A stretch of DNA of 7,516 nucleotides, from assembly GCA_017860985.1 (NCBI GenBank), contig JAGFXG010000048.1, positions 1 to 7,516 of the forward strand, given 5' to 3'. The notes under the pieces were generated by a model. That model saw only the letters and a program-made list of their open reading frames with translations, did no database searches and was not told the origin of the DNA. Positions 1 to 5,964 of this stretch are shown here, piece after piece. The DNA is from Deltaproteobacteria bacterium (GTDB lineage Bacteria > Desulfobacterota > Syntrophia > Syntrophales > Smithellaceae). Every line of letters begins with the position of its first letter. Position 1 is the first letter of the stretch. The position numbers were made by a program, and so were the translations under genes.

Positions 1-39
1 AAGCGAATTCATCCTCAAGCAGAAAAAGGAAAAGAGTTT

Positions 40-1935
40 ATGGCTCAACTCTGGATCAACAACATTTCAATCAGTTTTGGCGGACCGATGGTGCTGGATG
101 GCGCGTCTTTGCAGATCGAGCCGGGCGAGCGCATCGGACTTCTGGGCCGAAACGGATCAGGCAAATCTACGTTGATCAAACTTTTGGAGGGCAGCATTCC
201 GCCGGATAAAGGCGAAATCGTCATAGATAAAAATGTGCGCATCTCCGTCATGCCTCAGGATATCGATGATCTGCAGGGTAACGTTTACGACGTCATTGCC
301 TCAGGGGGACAGGAGCATCTGGATTTGCTGCATGTTTATCACGATCTGACCCTGCGGATGTCTAAAAACGATGATCAGAGTCTGCTCAATAAGATGGAAC
401 AGGTACAGAACCAGTTGGAAGCGGCAGGCGCCTGGCAGTTTCATCAGCAGGTCGAAACCGTGATCTCGCGGGTCGGGCTGGATGACAATGTTGAATTCCG
501 CCTGCTTTCGGCGGGGTTGAAGCGCCGGGTGCTTTTGGCCCGCGCACTCGTTTATGATCCCGATATCCTGCTTCTGGATGAGCCTACCAACCATCTGGAT
601 ATTGATTCCATTCTTTGGCTGGAGGAGTTTTTGCAGAATTATGATAAGACCATCATGTTTGTCACGCACGACAGGACCTTTCTGCAAAAAATCTCTACAC
701 GCATTGTCGAAATCGACCGGGGTAAACTTTTCTCTTTTTCCTGCAACTACGCCACTTATCTTGAAAGGCGCCAGGCCATGCAGGAAGCGGAAGAAAGCCA
801 GTGGCAGGCCTTTGATAAAAAACTGGCCAAAGAAGAAGTCTGGGTCCGGCAGGGTATCAAGGCAAGGCGCACCCGTAATGAAGGACGCGTAAGAGCTCTT
901 CAGGTCATGCGCGAGGAGCGCGCGCGGAGACGCGAGCGGGACGGGAATGTGAAGCTTACGGTGTCCGAAGCCCGGCGCAGCGGCAAGCTGGTGGTTGAGA
1001 CCGATAAAATCAGCTTTGCTTACGCGGACAAAATAATTATTGATTCTTTTTCCACAAGGATTATGCGCGGTGATCGTGTCGGCATCATCGGACCCAACGG
1101 GTCCGGCAAGACCACGCTGATCAAAGTGCTGTTGGGTGAGCTGCCGGTGGCCGGGGGAACGTTGCGGCTGGGAACCAACATTGCCATTGCCTATTTCGAT
1201 CAACTGCGCGCGCAGTTTGATGAGAGGAAGTCGCTGCGGGACAATGTCGCGGACGGCAATGATACGGTTTTTATCAATGGTGTTCCCCGGCATGTTGTCG
1301 GTTATCTCCAGGATTTTCTTTTCCCGCCTGCCCAGATCCAGTCGCCCGTTCAGTCGCTTTCCGGCGGCGAGAAAAACCGTATGCTTTTGGCAAAGCTCTT
1401 TTGCACATCCTCCAATGTACTGGTCCTCGATGAGCCAACCAACGACCTGGACGTGGAAACTCTCGAGCTTCTGGAAGATCGTCTTTTGGAATACTCGGGC
1501 ACTATTTTACTTGTCAGCCACGACCGGACGTTTCTCAACAACGTTGTCACCTCCACAATTGTGCTGGAAGGGGAAGGGCGTATGCAGGAATATGTGGGCG
1601 GTTATGATGACTGGCTCAGGCAACGCGTCGAAATAAAGGAGGCTCTGCCCAAAGAGGTGAAGGGCAAAAAGGAAAAGCAGCCAAGAGAAAAGAGCAAGCT
1701 GTCTTTCAAAGAATTAAAGGAACGCGAGGAATTGCCCTGTAAAATAGAAAAAATGGAAAAAGAAAAAGCAAGACTTATGGAATTGCTGAATTCCCCGGAT
1801 TTGTATAAAACAAATAACCCGGCCCGCTTACTGGACATAAACAATCAGCTTGCGGTCCTGGAGGCGGATTTAGAAACGGCATACAATCGCTGGGATGAAC
1901 TGGAAGAGCTCGCAACAAAATTTGCAGGCATTTAA
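40..1935 (+). CDS. uup: ABC-F family ATPase Uup
   Basis: Soluble twin-ATPase protein of the ABC-F family. Uup homologues act on ribosomes and have been linked to tolerance of branched DNA intermediates and to limiting precise transposon excision. First cassette: Walker A GRNGSGKS (residues 36-43), Walker B and catalytic Glu LLLDEP (E181), switch His210. Second cassette: Walker A GPNGSGKT (351-358), signature LSGGE (440-444), LVLDEP (E465), His494. The linker (about 240-310) carries the Uup-like stretch EEVWVRQGIKARRTRNEGR, and a charged coiled-coil C-terminal domain covers about 553-629. Length 631 is close to E. coli Uup (about 635), which also aligns at the N-terminus, so ATG 40 is preferred although the frame is open to the window edge. 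AGGA lies 9 nt upstream. Oddity: the first-cassette signature reads LSAGL (156-160), not LSGG-type. It sits 69 nt before the next gene. Family call very secure. Confidence 0.96.
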   Translation: MAQLWINNISISFGGPMVLDGASLQIEPGERIGLLGRNGSGKSTLIKLLEGSIPPDKGEIVIDKNVRISVMPQDIDDLQGNVYDVIASGGQEHLDLLHVYHDLTLRMSKNDDQSLLNKMEQVQNQLEAAGAWQFHQQVETVISRVGLDDNVEFRLLSAGLKRRVLLARALVYDPDILLLDEPTNHLDIDSILWLEEFLQNYDKTIMFVTHDRTFLQKISTRIVEIDRGKLFSFSCNYATYLERRQAMQEAEESQWQAFDKKLAKEEVWVRQGIKARRTRNEGRVRALQVMREERARRRERDGNVKLTVSEARRSGKLVVETDKISFAYADKIIIDSFSTRIMRGDRVGIIGPNGSGKTTLIKVLLGELPVAGGTLRLGTNIAIAYFDQLRAQFDERKSLRDNVADGNDTVFINGVPRHVVGYLQDFLFPPAQIQSPVQSLSGGEKNRMLLAKLFCTSSNVLVLDEPTNDLDVETLELLEDRLLEYSGTILLVSHDRTFLNNVVTSTIVLEGEGRMQEYVGGYDDWLRQRVEIKEALPKEVKGKKEKQPREKSKLSFKELKEREELPCKIEKMEKEKARLMELLNSPDLYKTNNPARLLDINNQLAVLEADLETAYNRWDELEELATKFAGI

Positions 1936-1947
1936 ATATTCCCTGCA
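1923..1947 (+). terminator. weak stem-loop at the uup stop codon
   Basis: TGCAGG (1923-1928) pairs with CCTGCA (1942-1947), with a 13-nt loop containing the palindrome ATTTAAAT. A T-rich tract follows (TTTCTATTTC). The stem is only 6 bp and includes the uup stop, so this could be a weak terminator or a chance repeat. The next gene starts 58 nt later and may still be co-transcribed. Confidence 0.25.
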
Positions 1948-2004
1948 TTTCTATTTCTTCGGCAACTATGTTTAATTAGAAATAACTTTCAAAAGGATAG
2001 CGAA

Positions 2005-2517
2005 ATGAACTTGTCCGACATGCGTTTTCCCCGCCAGCTGGAAGCGGCAGGCCTCTCGGAAAAAATCCGCGAGGCTCTTGTGGCAGAAAAAACCAGGCTT
2101 TGGCCGGAAGGCAAGTTGGAAGTGCCAGTGCTGAACATTAGTGAATCGCTGACCGGTGCCATTAAGAAAGCCCGGATGCAAAGACGCGTCCGTTTTGGTT
2201 TTGATGAAATATTTGACAAACTCGCCTCGGAAAAGAAAGGCATTGATCATCTGCATGAGCAAATGAAATCGCAGCAAAATGAACGAATCTCGCGTCTGCT
2301 TTTATTCTCCAACGACGGGGCGGAGCGTCTCTATCGCCATATCGAGCAGACTTTGAACGAACACCACCTCCGCATTCTGGGCTGCCAACTGGATACTGAC
2401 GGCAAAACACTGGGGCAATTGATTACAGGCAGAAGTGTCGGCATCAAGGTTATTCTGGTGGAACACAAGGAAGCGGTGTCCGATGTATTGCGCGCACTTG
2501 TTGATGCCGGAAAATAA
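2005..2517 (+). CDS. hypothetical protein, 170 aa, family not recognised
   Basis: I do not recognise this family. The start is ATG 2005 with AAGGA (1993-1997) 7 nt upstream. The protein has no signal peptide or membrane segment and should be cytoplasmic. Residues 1-90 are highly charged and probably mostly helical. They include a basic patch (KKARMQRRVRFGF, about 54-66) and a helix rich in Lys, Glu and Gln (about 72-95). The C-terminal part (about 96-168) alternates hydrophobic strands and helices (RLLLFSND, LRILGCQLD, VGIKVILVE), suggesting a small alpha/beta domain; that is inference from pattern only. It follows uup on the same strand after 69 nt, so it may share its transcript or have its own promoter. 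Codon use looks like its neighbours. A real gene is likely because of the good ribosome site and protein-like composition. Confidence 0.82.
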   Translation: MNLSDMRFPRQLEAAGLSEKIREALVAEKTRLWPEGKLEVPVLNISESLTGAIKKARMQRRVRFGFDEIFDKLASEKKGIDHLHEQMKSQQNERISRLLLFSNDGAERLYRHIEQTLNEHHLRILGCQLDTDGKTLGQLITGRSVGIKVILVEHKEAVSDVLRALVDAGK

Positions 2518-2684
2518 TTTATCATCTGTTTGTCTGTTGTGAAACAATTCATACTTATTTCTATGGTTTGTCCAAAGTGGATATTATCTATCCGGTCGGG
2601 TATTCACACCGAATATTTCTGGACCACTTTTACGATGATCAGCTGAAAGAATTTCGTTACGCAAACCCAACGGTCTTTTTATAA
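2517..2684 (+). other. protein-like open stretch without a good start (possible gene remnant)
   Basis: The gap 2518-2780 contains an open frame of 55 codons ending in TAA at 2682-2684. Its later part reads like protein: KVDIIYPVGYSHRIF, then DHFYDDQLKEFRYANP. There is no ATG in frame, and neither TTG 2568 nor GTG 2577 has a Shine-Dalgarno sequence before it. It may be the worn 3' end of a lost gene or a chance open frame in AT-rich DNA. I do not recognise any family. Confidence 0.2.
2574..2630. repeat. 7-bp inverted repeat AAAGTGG / CCACTTT
   Basis: AAAGTGG (2574-2580) is matched by its exact reverse complement CCACTTT (2624-2630), with 43 nt between. It lies about 95-150 bp upstream of the -24/-12 promoter, at a distance where sigma-54 activators usually bind. 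Arms this short can arise by chance, so the activator-site reading is speculative. Confidence 0.2.
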
Positions 2685-2685
2685 T
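2680..2685 (+). promoter_or_regulatory. possible sigma-70 -10 box
   Basis: A perfect TATAAT lies about 95 nt upstream of the small exported protein start. The hexamer at the right distance (TTACGC, 2657-2662, spacer 17) matches the -35 consensus poorly. It could be a secondary promoter for that gene, but the -24/-12 element downstream is more convincing. Confidence 0.25.
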
Positions 2686-2722
2686 CCAATAATATCAACA
2701 ACATCCTAAATAAACACTTATC

Positions 2723-2738
2723 TGGCACGATGCATGCT
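2723..2738 (+). promoter_or_regulatory. sigma-54 (-24/-12) promoter
   Basis: The sequence TGGCACGATGCATGCT matches the sigma-54 consensus TGGCACG-N4-TTGCW at every defined position but one (A for the first T of TTGC). The invariant GG (2724-2725) and GC (2736-2737) have the required spacing of 12. The base before the element is C, which fits the preferred pyrimidine. Transcription would start near 2749, leaving a leader of about 32 nt that carries the AGGGAG ribosome site of the gene at 2781. Sigma-54 promoters need an ATP-driven enhancer-binding activator; none is encoded in this window. Confidence 0.7.
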
Positions 2739-2780
2739 CTATCCAAAGACAACGAAACACAAACGAAGGGAGATAAAGAA

Positions 2781-3071
2781 ATGAAAAAATTAAGCATAGC
2801 ATTTGTAACGGTTTTAATGGTTGCGGGGTTGGCCGTTTCCGCTTTCGCGGACCCTGGCTGGGAAGACGGGCGAAGATATAACGATCGCGGCGGGCCCGAC
2901 CGGATCCACAACCAGTATGACCATAGAGATTTCCGAGGACACTACCGGCGTCCCGTGGTTGCTCACAGGGCTCCTGTATATCCGCCCCGTCATCGCGTGC
3001 GTGCTCATGTGCCTCCTCCGCCTCCGATTATTAGTTTTTTCCTGCCGCCCTTTATAATTCCTGTGCGATAG
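2781..3071 (+). CDS. small exported Arg/His/Pro-rich protein, 96 aa
   Basis: Family not recognised. The start is ATG 2781, with AGGGAG (2767-2772) 8 nt upstream. An in-frame ATG at 2730 is rejected because it lies inside the sigma-54 promoter and would put 17 hydrophilic residues before the signal peptide. Residues 1-23 form a standard Sec signal (basic MKK, hydrophobic core, AFA cleavage motif before DPGW). The mature part is about 73 residues. It has 13 Arg and 6 His, spaced Tyr and Asp, no Cys, then a PPPPP run and a hydrophobic tail ending FFLPPFIIPVR. It is strongly basic and probably lacks a compact fold. Likely site is periplasm, outer envelope or outside the cell. The tail may anchor it to a membrane or a partner. 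No function can be assigned; roles in metal binding, polyanion binding or envelope stress are only possibilities. It is monocistronic, followed by hairpins. Confidence 0.85.
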   Translation: MKKLSIAFVTVLMVAGLAVSAFADPGWEDGRRYNDRGGPDRIHNQYDHRDFRGHYRRPVVAHRAPVYPPRHRVRAHVPPPPPIISFFLPPFIIPVR

Positions 3072-3100
3072 GAAAGACGGCAAGGAATAATGGGAAGCAG

Positions 3101-3121
3101 CTTTTGAACGCTCTTCAAAAG
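3101..3121. repeat. 8-bp hairpin after the exported-protein gene
   Basis: CTTTTGAA (3101-3108) and TTCAAAAG (3114-3121) form a perfect 8-bp stem with a 5-nt loop, 30 nt after the stop at 3071. No T-run follows. It may stabilise the 3' end of the mRNA ahead of the main terminator 10 nt downstream. Confidence 0.45.
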
Positions 3122-3130
3122 TCTTGACAA

Positions 3131-3180
3131 AATGGCCGGATCTCATCGACCACCGATGATATCCGGCCATTGTATTTTTC
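3131..3180 (+). terminator. strong rho-independent terminator, probably bidirectional
   Basis: A perfect 11-bp outer stem (AATGGCCGGAT at 3131-3141 with ATCCGGCCATT at 3161-3171) is extended, after one C/T mismatch, by a 6-bp inner stem (TCATCG 3143-3148, CGATGA 3154-3159) and a 5-nt loop. On the plus strand GTATTTTTC follows. On the minus strand a shorter TTTT tract (TTTTGTC) follows. It lies 60 nt after the exported-protein gene and 45 nt after the lipoprotein gene, which point at each other, so it should end both transcripts. Confidence 0.85.
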
Positions 3181-3189
3181 GGGGAATTT

Positions 3190-3207
3190 TCATTCACCCG
3201 GGAATGA
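3190..3207. repeat. 6-bp hairpin after the lipoprotein gene
   Basis: TCATTC (3190-3195) pairs with GAATGA (3202-3207) around a 6-nt GC-rich loop, 8 bp beyond the lipoprotein stop on the minus strand. No T-run follows. It may protect the 3' end of the minus-strand mRNA, or be incidental. Confidence 0.3.
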
Positions 3208-3215
3208 TCTTCGAC

Positions 3216-3662
3216 TTAATTTAAATGACCTTCCTGAGAGAACGGCAGCTTGACGCCTCCGAAGGCCGTTTTAATATCAATCCTTCCCTCTATTTTATAG
3301 AGGAGCTTGTCCCCGGTAAGAATTGCCTTAATTATGCTTCCGCCCCAGTTTTTGAGTTCCGCAGAGATAGGTGCCATTACCCGCGTTGTTGAGGATGAGG
3401 GGATCACTACTTCCTGTTCCAGATGACCGGTCCCGATTTCCTCATTGTTGAGGTAAACCTTGTATTCAAACGATTTGAAGGTAAGATCGAAATAATTCGG
3501 ATTTTCTACATCAAGCCCGATCAGAAGAGTCATTTCCGTTAAGGAGAGAGGTTTGAGAGTGATCTCCCGAAGGACAAAAGAGGGATTTTGCATCACCAGG
3601 CTCAGGCAGGACACCAGCAAAATTGAAAGGGCGAAAAGAATAATGAGGTATTGTTTTTTCAC
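3216..3662 (-). CDS. LEA14-type (LEA_2 / WHy domain) lipoprotein
   Basis: Probable envelope lipoprotein with one LEA type 2 domain, the water-stress fold shared with plant LEA14. From GTG 3662 the product is 148 residues: VKKQ, a hydrophobic core, and the lipobox LVSC with the lipidated Cys at residue 19. The remainder carries the family pattern of strands, including LIGLDVENPNYFDLTFKSFE and VYLNNEEIGTG, to residue 148. The longer open frame from ATG 3719 (167 aa) would put 19 extra hydrophilic residues before the signal and has no ribosome site. The GTG overlaps, as GTGA, the stop of the open stretch upstream, suggesting coupled translation; it too lacks a clear Shine-Dalgarno. Bacterial LEA_2 proteins often sit in the periplasm, but their substrate is unknown. 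It is the last gene of the minus-strand unit, just before the shared terminator. Family call good; exact start moderately sure. Confidence 0.85.
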   Translation of the reverse strand: MKKQYLIILFALSILLVSCLSLVMQNPSFVLREITLKPLSLTEMTLLIGLDVENPNYFDLTFKSFEYKVYLNNEEIGTGHLEQEVVIPSSSTTRVMAPISAELKNWGGSIIKAILTGDKLLYKIEGRIDIKTAFGGVKLPFSQEGHLN

Positions 3663-3844
3663 GATCCGAATATATGAAGGATGATCACGTGTGTCAACAG
3701 GATTTTTTCTGCAATACATTTGACGCGGCCATGGTCCGCCAATGTATAGTCAATCTGTTTTACAACTTCCTCAATTGTAACTTCCGGAGCCGGGAGATGA
3801 TTGTCACCGGGGTAAAATAAAATATTCTTTCCCGCGTTAAAAAG
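3659..3844 (-). other. unannotated coding-like stretch between synthetase and lipoprotein
   Basis: Directly after the synthetase TGA (3845-3847) the same frame stays open for 61 codons and stops with TGA at 3659-3661, overlapping the lipoprotein GTG by the classic 4-nt GTGA. The translation looks like protein: KNILFYPGDNHLPAPE, then VTIEEVVKQIDYTLADHGR, then VKCIAEKILLTH. No ATG or GTG start exists in its first half; the first usual start codon is TTG 3734-3736, without a Shine-Dalgarno. It could be a small gene with an unusual start, a C-terminal extension reached only by stop readthrough, a decayed gene, or chance. No family recognised. The overlap with the lipoprotein start is the main reason to take it seriously. 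Confidence 0.3.
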
Positions 3845-5926
3845 TCATCCGTGGATGATTCCGCGGAACCGCGCATACTCCACCATGCGGCCAAACGAGG
3901 CTATGGCGCGTTCTGGTGTCGGGTAGCAGGGCACGCCCAGTGCGGAAAATCCATCATGGATGTGGGCAATCTCCCGGGCCGTACCGCCGTAGTAACTTGC
4001 AAAGACAGGTTTGTGCGGATGACTGCTGATAATGTCGGCGAAAGCTTCTGATATGTCGAACATGCTTTCAGGCATGAGAACAAAGGTGATCAGCAGGGCG
4101 TCAACATCCTGCTGATCCATCAGGCATCGGGCAATGTGGCTGGATGCTTTTTTCGATCCGTGCTGTTCAATGGCGGACCAGGTGTCAATGGGATTGCGCA
4201 CCGGCGCCCAGGAAGGCATTACTTCCCCCAGTCTTTTCAGTGTTTCCGGCTTCAGGGCGGGCAGGACGATGCCGTATTCCTCCGCGGCATCCGTAGCCGC
4301 AACGCAGCCCATTCCTGTGATGGAGAGCGATCCCATGCGGTTCCCCCGCGGCAGTGGAAGTTTTTCGAATGCCGCCAGGGCATCAAAAAAGGCTTCGGAG
4401 TTTTGCACCCGGATTAGGCCCGCTCTGCGGCAGACGGCATTAAACACGGCGTCTGATCCGGCAAGTGAACCGGTATGCGATGCAACGGCCGCCGCTCCGG
4501 CCTCACTGCGGCCGGCCTTCATCACAACCACGGGTTTTTTCTTACAGGCTTCCGAAGCCGCTTTGAAGAATCGTTTCCCCTCAACCACGCCTTCCAGATA
4601 CATGCCAATAGTGTTAGTCTGATGGTCGCCCGTCATGTACTCCAGCAGGTCGCTTTCATTGATGTCGCCCTTGTTTCCGATGCACGCGACCTTGGCCAGC
4701 CCGAAGGGTTTGGTGTCCGCAATCCAGCGCGCCCAGCCCGACGAGAAAACACCGGACTGACCGATGATGGACACTCCGCCCGACTTGATTGGATCAAGGC
4801 CGACGATGGATGTGGACATGCCGGCGGACGGGTTTAGCGTGCCGATGCTGTTGGGCCCCATGATGCGGATACCGGCCTTGCGCGCCTGATCGATAATCTC
4901 ATTTTGCTCTTTCGCTCCCGCCTCTCCCATATCCGAGTAGCCACCCGTGCTGAGGATGATGCTGGAGACTCCTTTGGTGGCGCAGTCTTCAAGCGCATCG
5001 GGCACCGCGCTTTTGGGAATGACAATCATGGCTGTATCCACCGGTGTCGGTACATCAGAAACCCTCGCAAAGGCAGGAAGACCAAGAATCTCTTTGACGG
5101 AGGGATTAATAGGATGAATGGTGCCTTTGAAACCCGCCTTCAGAAGATTGCGCAGGATGATATTTCCCCCTTTGCCCGGACTCCTTGAGGCACCGATCAC
5201 AGCTATGGATGACGGCTGGAAAAAAAACGCGACGGTTGACGGGTCGTGGCGTTTTCTGGCGACTGCGGCGGGTTTGCCATCCATTCGGACAAGGGCGTCA
5301 ACGGCCATGCCTCCTTCCGTATAGACGATAAACGGGTTTACGTCGATTTCGAGAATGTCCGGCCGGCTCAACAGCAGACCCGAAAGCGCTGAAACAGCTT
5401 TCGCGACAGCAGCGATATCGAGGGGTTTTTGAGACCGGTAGCCTTCAAGAAGGGCGGAGCCTTTGAGTCGGCGGAGCATCGCGGCGGCAGTTATTTCGTC
5501 GACCGGTGCGAGGTCGATTACCGTGTCGCGGAAAATTTCAGCGAAGATGCCCCCGACGCCCGCCAGGACCACGGGACCGAACACGGGGTCACGCCTGCCT
5601 CCAAGGATGAGTTCAGTGCCCGGATTGGCCATTTTTTGTACCAGGAGTTTATGGGGAATTCCGGAAAATCTTTTTTCCATATCGCGGGCGGCTTTTTCCA
5701 GGGCACTGGAGTTTTTGATGTTCAATACCACGCCGCCCTGTTCGGTCTTGTGGGGAACAGCGTCAGAACAGATCTTCAATGCGACCGGAAAGCCAAGCCG
5801 GTCCGCCACAGCCGCAACCGCGGAATGATCTTTGGCTAAAATACTTTCAATGACAGGGATGCCCGCCTGTTTCAGCAGGGATGCCCCCTCAAATTCATTA
5901 AGTGTGGTGATTGTGTTTCGCAGCAT
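3845..5926 (-). CDS. NDP-forming acyl-CoA synthetase (acetate-CoA ligase type), ATP-grasp-first single chain
   Basis: Cytoplasmic enzyme that interconverts acyl-CoA + ADP + phosphate with acid + CoA + ATP; acetate is the usual family substrate but the acid here is not known. ATG 5926 has GGAGG 7 nt upstream, giving 693 residues; the in-frame ATG at 5947 precedes that site and is rejected. Residues 1-215 are the ATP-grasp (beta) part: LKICSDAVPHKTEQGGV (His59), RRDPVFGPVVLAGVGGIFAE, EIDVNPF. Residues 233-360 are the CoA-binding Rossmann part: FQPSSIAVIGASRSPGKGG, GPNSIG. Residues 380-690 are the ligase part with IGQSGVF and the phospho-His loop SHTGSLAG (His484). All expected catalytic motifs are present. 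The order beta-alpha is the reverse of the common alpha-beta chains but is known in domain-shuffled members. It follows the PilZ gene by 38 nt and is likely co-transcribed. In a fermenting or syntrophic cell it would make ATP by releasing acid; in others it would activate acids. Confidence 0.93.
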   Translation of the reverse strand: MLRNTITTLNEFEGASLLKQAGIPVIESILAKDHSAVAAVADRLGFPVALKICSDAVPHKTEQGGVVLNIKNSSALEKAARDMEKRFSGIPHKLLVQKMANPGTELILGGRRDPVFGPVVLAGVGGIFAEIFRDTVIDLAPVDEITAAAMLRRLKGSALLEGYRSQKPLDIAAVAKAVSALSGLLLSRPDILEIDVNPFIVYTEGGMAVDALVRMDGKPAAVARKRHDPSTVAFFFQPSSIAVIGASRSPGKGGNIILRNLLKAGFKGTIHPINPSVKEILGLPAFARVSDVPTPVDTAMIVIPKSAVPDALEDCATKGVSSIILSTGGYSDMGEAGAKEQNEIIDQARKAGIRIMGPNSIGTLNPSAGMSTSIVGLDPIKSGGVSIIGQSGVFSSGWARWIADTKPFGLAKVACIGNKGDINESDLLEYMTGDHQTNTIGMYLEGVVEGKRFFKAASEACKKKPVVVMKAGRSEAGAAAVASHTGSLAGSDAVFNAVCRRAGLIRVQNSEAFFDALAAFEKLPLPRGNRMGSLSITGMGCVAATDAAEEYGIVLPALKPETLKRLGEVMPSWAPVRNPIDTWSAIEQHGSKKASSHIARCLMDQQDVDALLITFVLMPESMFDISEAFADIISSHPHKPVFASYYGGTAREIAHIHDGFSALGVPCYPTPERAIASFGRMVEYARFRGIIHG

Positions 5927-5933
5927 GAAGCAA

Positions 5934-5938
5934 CCTCC
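5934..5938 (-). promoter_or_regulatory. ribosome binding site of the acyl-CoA synthetase
   Basis: GGAGG on the minus strand, 7 nt before ATG 5926. It lies downstream of the alternative ATG at 5947 and therefore fixes the shorter start. Confidence 0.85.
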
Positions 5939-5964
5939 CGATTCCATGCTTATGCCAAGGACAA

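Noticed and set aside
301..1293. 330-codon open frame on the minus strand opposite uup
   Set aside because: It is antisense to the well-conserved ATPase motifs, resembles no family and has no ribosome site; a long antisense frame is common opposite a conserved gene.
2537..2547. Small inverted repeat TTGT-GAA-ACAA
   Set aside because: Arms of 4 bp in AT-rich DNA are expected by chance.
2730..2780. Upstream ATG extending the exported protein by 17 residues
   Set aside because: The ATG lies inside the sigma-54 promoter, upstream of the expected transcript start, and would precede the signal peptide.
2814..3197. 127-codon minus-strand frame across the exported-protein gene and terminator
   Set aside because: It runs through the terminator hairpin and is antisense to a gene with a clear signal peptide and ribosome site.
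4134..4622. Plus-strand open frame opposite the acyl-CoA synthetase
   Set aside because: It overlaps catalytic ligase motifs on the other strand, including the phospho-His loop; its composition is shadow-like.
5429..5839. Plus-strand open frames opposite the ATP-grasp part of the synthetase
   Set aside because: Two plus-strand frames are open here at once, as expected from codon bias of the real minus-strand gene; no start signals.
5927..5947. Upstream ATG extending the synthetase by 7 residues
   Set aside because: The GGAGG ribosome site lies between it and ATG 5926, so the downstream ATG is the start.
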